Source: an uncultured Eubacterium sp. (GTDB taxonomy: Bacteria > Bacillota_A > Clostridia > Lachnospirales > Lachnospiraceae). Taken from it: a DNA stretch of 7,754 nucleotides. The notes beneath the pieces are model-generated. The model made no database searches. It was not told the DNA's origin and was given only the letters and a program-made list of their open reading frames with translations. Every line of letters starts with the position of its first letter. The first letter of the stretch is position 1. The stretch spans positions 1 to 7,754 of the forward strand of contig CANTHI010000171.1 of NCBI GenBank assembly GCA_947653505.1, in the 5' to 3' direction. This document shows, piece after piece, positions 6,517 through 7,754 of the stretch. The position numbers and the translations under genes are program-made.

Positions 6517-6529
6517 AGGGGGAATACAT

Positions 6530-7255
6530 ATGCAGGATACTACGAAAAAAATAGCAGACCGTTTAGGATGCAGATATCAGATATTTGACAAAGGCTCGGA
6601 CCCGGCGCTTGTGGAAAAAGCTTATCATAAGGCCCTCGCGGCCGGAAAGGATGGAGGCTTTTATCCGGCGGTCATCTGTCTGGATGAATATGCCACAGAG
6701 TGGCTGCTGGAAGAAGATATGGGTGCGGGACTGGACAGACAAGAGCTTATAGAGCATTGTCAGGACAACGGGCAGGAAATTTTAAGGGAACGTTATGCGG
6801 AGTATACCGAAGAGATGGAAGAAGATGAACTGGATGATTTTATCGGTACAGAGACGGAAGGCGACGCGTTGGACGAATTTATCAGCTACTGTTCTTTTCA
6901 GGATGGTATGCTGGAAGCAGAGACGCTTCTGCTGGAAATACCGGTAAAGCATCCGTGGGAAATTATCGCCTATCTTCCGATGGGAGGCTGGAACGACTGT
7001 CCGGCGCCGGATGAGATGATGGCGGTCTGTAAATACTGGTATGAAAAATATCAGGCACTGCCTGCAGTTTTTACCCATGATGTGATGGAGTTTTATGCGC
7101 CGGAAGGTTTAAACGGGGTGGACAGTCTGGAAGCTGCAAAAGAGCATTATGCTTTCTGCACCGACCGGATTCATCAGGGGACAAGGACCTATAAAGTATC
7201 TGAACTGGCAGCGGGGCTGGAGCAGTCCAGGGTCTGGTATTTCTGGTGGGATTAA
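6530..7255 (+). CDS. DUF4253 domain-containing protein
   Basis: The 241-residue product has a C-terminal DUF4253 domain at about 138-241. The recognisable parts are HPWEIIAYLPMGGWNDCPAP (141-160), a KYWYEKYQALP segment, a DVMEF strand, and EAAKEHYAFCTDRIHQG (201-217). The function of DUF4253 is not established. The N-terminal half (1-90) is a predicted alpha/beta region that I do not recognise. Residues about 90-118 are strikingly acidic (EYTEEMEEDELDDFIGTETE). There is no signal peptide or membrane helix, so it should be cytosolic. The ATG at 6530 has GGGGG (6518-6522) seven bases upstream. It is separated from the S66 peptidase gene by 152 bases of repeats and followed by two hairpins, so it may be transcribed on its own. 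DUF4253 proteins are sometimes found singly as accessory genes; no toxin partner is visible here. Confidence 0.85.
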   Translation: MQDTTKKIADRLGCRYQIFDKGSDPALVEKAYHKALAAGKDGGFYPAVICLDEYATEWLLEEDMGAGLDRQELIEHCQDNGQEILRERYAEYTEEMEEDELDDFIGTETEGDALDEFISYCSFQDGMLEAETLLLEIPVKHPWEIIAYLPMGGWNDCPAPDEMMAVCKYWYEKYQALPAVFTHDVMEFYAPEGLNGVDSLEAAKEHYAFCTDRIHQGTRTYKVSELAAGLEQSRVWYFWWD

Positions 7256-7257
7256 GG

Positions 7258-7286
7258 GTAACAGTTCAGACAAGCTGACCTGTTAC
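7258..7286 (+). repeat. Near-perfect hairpin after the DUF4253 gene
   Basis: GTAACAG (7258-7264) pairs with CTGTTAC (7280-7286). After a T/C mismatch, TCAG (7266-7269) pairs with CTGA (7275-7278) around the loop ACAAG. It starts two bases after the stop codon and is separated by a single base from the next hairpin. It has no T-run of its own. The symmetry suggests a dispersed intergenic repeat unit or part of a terminator. Confidence 0.6.
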
Positions 7287-7287
7287 A

Positions 7288-7330
7288 TGCAAAAATCCAT
7301 TTAAAATCGCTTCGCGATAGGATTTTTGCA
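7288..7330 (+). terminator. Symmetrical hairpin, possible bidirectional terminator
   Basis: TGCAAAAATCC (7288-7298) is the exact reverse complement of GGATTTTTGCA (7320-7330), enclosing a second perfect stem ATCGC TTC GCGAT (7306-7318). The A-run on the left and T-run on the right suit termination in both directions: of the DUF4253 gene on the plus strand and of the minus-strand remnant to its right. The outer stem is AT-rich, so termination is likely but not certain; it may instead be part of a dispersed repeat. Confidence 0.5.
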
Positions 7331-7582
7331 CTCCTGAATCACTTTCTTACGCCTCGCACAGTATTGTGCAAGGTTGTCTGAGCTGTTGCAAAAAGATTTT
7401 CCTTTTCTGAAACAGAACGTGTTTTTCATTGTATGATACAGCCGTACAAATTTTTCCAGTGTTGCAGCAATCTGATCCTCCGTTACCGGTTTGATCAAAA
7501 AATCCAGCGGTCTTATTACATTCTGGAAACCGGAACAGTGAACCAGGGCCCATAGGCGCGAGCTTAAGAGCAAATGCAACAA
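7301..7582 (-). pseudogene. Remnant of a LytTR-type response regulator
   Basis: A 93-codon minus-strand reading frame opens at a TTG (7580-7582). It contains IRPLDFLIKPVTEDQIAATL, then EKFVRLYHTMKNTFCFRKGK. This resembles the last strand and helix of a receiver domain plus the linker to a LytTR DNA-binding domain. K31 in IKPV would be the conserved receiver lysine. The match spans about residues 24-64 (7391-7513). The phosphoacceptor aspartate, most of the receiver, and nearly all of the DNA-binding domain are absent. A short tail (DNLAQYCARRKKVIQE) could be the degraded start of the latter. The frame ends inside the hairpin at 7288-7330. There is no good ribosome binding site. I read it as a decayed fragment rather than a working gene; a chance resemblance of a short frame is possible. 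The stretch 7256-7582 holds no other gene. Confidence 0.45.
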
Positions 7583-7583
7583 T

Positions 7584-7754
7584 TTACATAAAAATGTTAT
7601 TTTTTAGCTGCGCGGACGCTGGGAGAGAAAATTTGCCCCGTCTGCTGTGACCGCTCCAGAATGCAAGAAGCCCTAAGCATTCTGCATCCAGGCTGTGGTA
7701 CCGGACGGGCGCGACACCTGGTGCCCAATGGGGCATGCTATTCGCTTCTGGCGT
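7584..7754 (-). other. Unassigned ORF open to the right edge, possibly repeat-derived
   Basis: A minus-strand frame enters from the right edge and runs 56 codons without a stop to TAA at 7584-7586. An internal ATG would give a 50-residue product beginning MPHWAPGVAPVRYHS and ending QLKNNIFM. I recognise no domain. Other frames are also open for much of this stretch, and it holds hairpins: AGAATGC/GCATTCT (7658-7664 with 7677-7683) and TGCCC/GGGCA (7722-7726 with 7731-7735). Base composition is more GC-rich than the neighbouring intergenic DNA. It could be the end of a gene whose body is outside the window, or a structured dispersed repeat with incidental open frames. Confidence 0.25.

Noticed and set aside
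7256..7754. tmRNA or other known structured RNA at the right end
   Set aside because: No tRNA-like acceptor ends, tag-peptide frame or conserved RNA core could be identified; only simple hairpins are present.

Overview
The window looks like chromosomal DNA from a Gram-positive anaerobe of the Clostridia, most likely Lachnospiraceae. The evidence is moderate GC content, strong GGAGG-type ribosome binding sites, several non-ATG starts, the Firmicutes gene order secG - rnr - smpB, and protein sequences of clostridial type. This is inference from sequence alone. No complete mobile element, tRNA, rRNA or CRISPR array is visible.

Layout. On the minus strand at the left edge is a cupin-type 5-deoxy-glucuronate isomerase (IolB family) with a short N-terminus. 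It is divergent from secG, and the candidate promoters of the two genes overlap. secG has a near-consensus promoter, a strong hairpin in its 5' leader, a probable TTG start and its own intrinsic terminator. rnr (RNase R) and smpB follow, overlapping by 14 bases. The gap after smpB holds an 18-bp tandem repeat and a long imperfect hairpin. Next, in one direction, come a two-domain ribonuclease H, an MBL-fold hydrolase and an S66-type LD-carboxypeptidase-like serine peptidase. A second repeat cluster related to the one after smpB follows, and then a DUF4253 protein. The last 500 bases hold two back-to-back hairpins, a minus-strand remnant of a LytTR-type response regulator, and an ORF that runs off the right edge.

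How the genes work together. secG supplies a subunit of the SecYEG membrane translocon. RNase R and SmpB cooperate in trans-translation: SmpB brings tmRNA to stalled ribosomes and RNase R degrades the defective mRNA. The tmRNA gene itself is not in the window. RNase H removes RNA from RNA-DNA hybrids. The MBL hydrolase and the S66 peptidase are closely spaced and probably cotranscribed, but no shared pathway is evident. The most unusual parts are the non-coding ones: the two related AT-rich repeat clusters, the secG leader hairpin, and the hairpin-plus-remnant segment at the right end, which looks like decayed or repeat-associated DNA. I did not find a convincing new multi-gene system.
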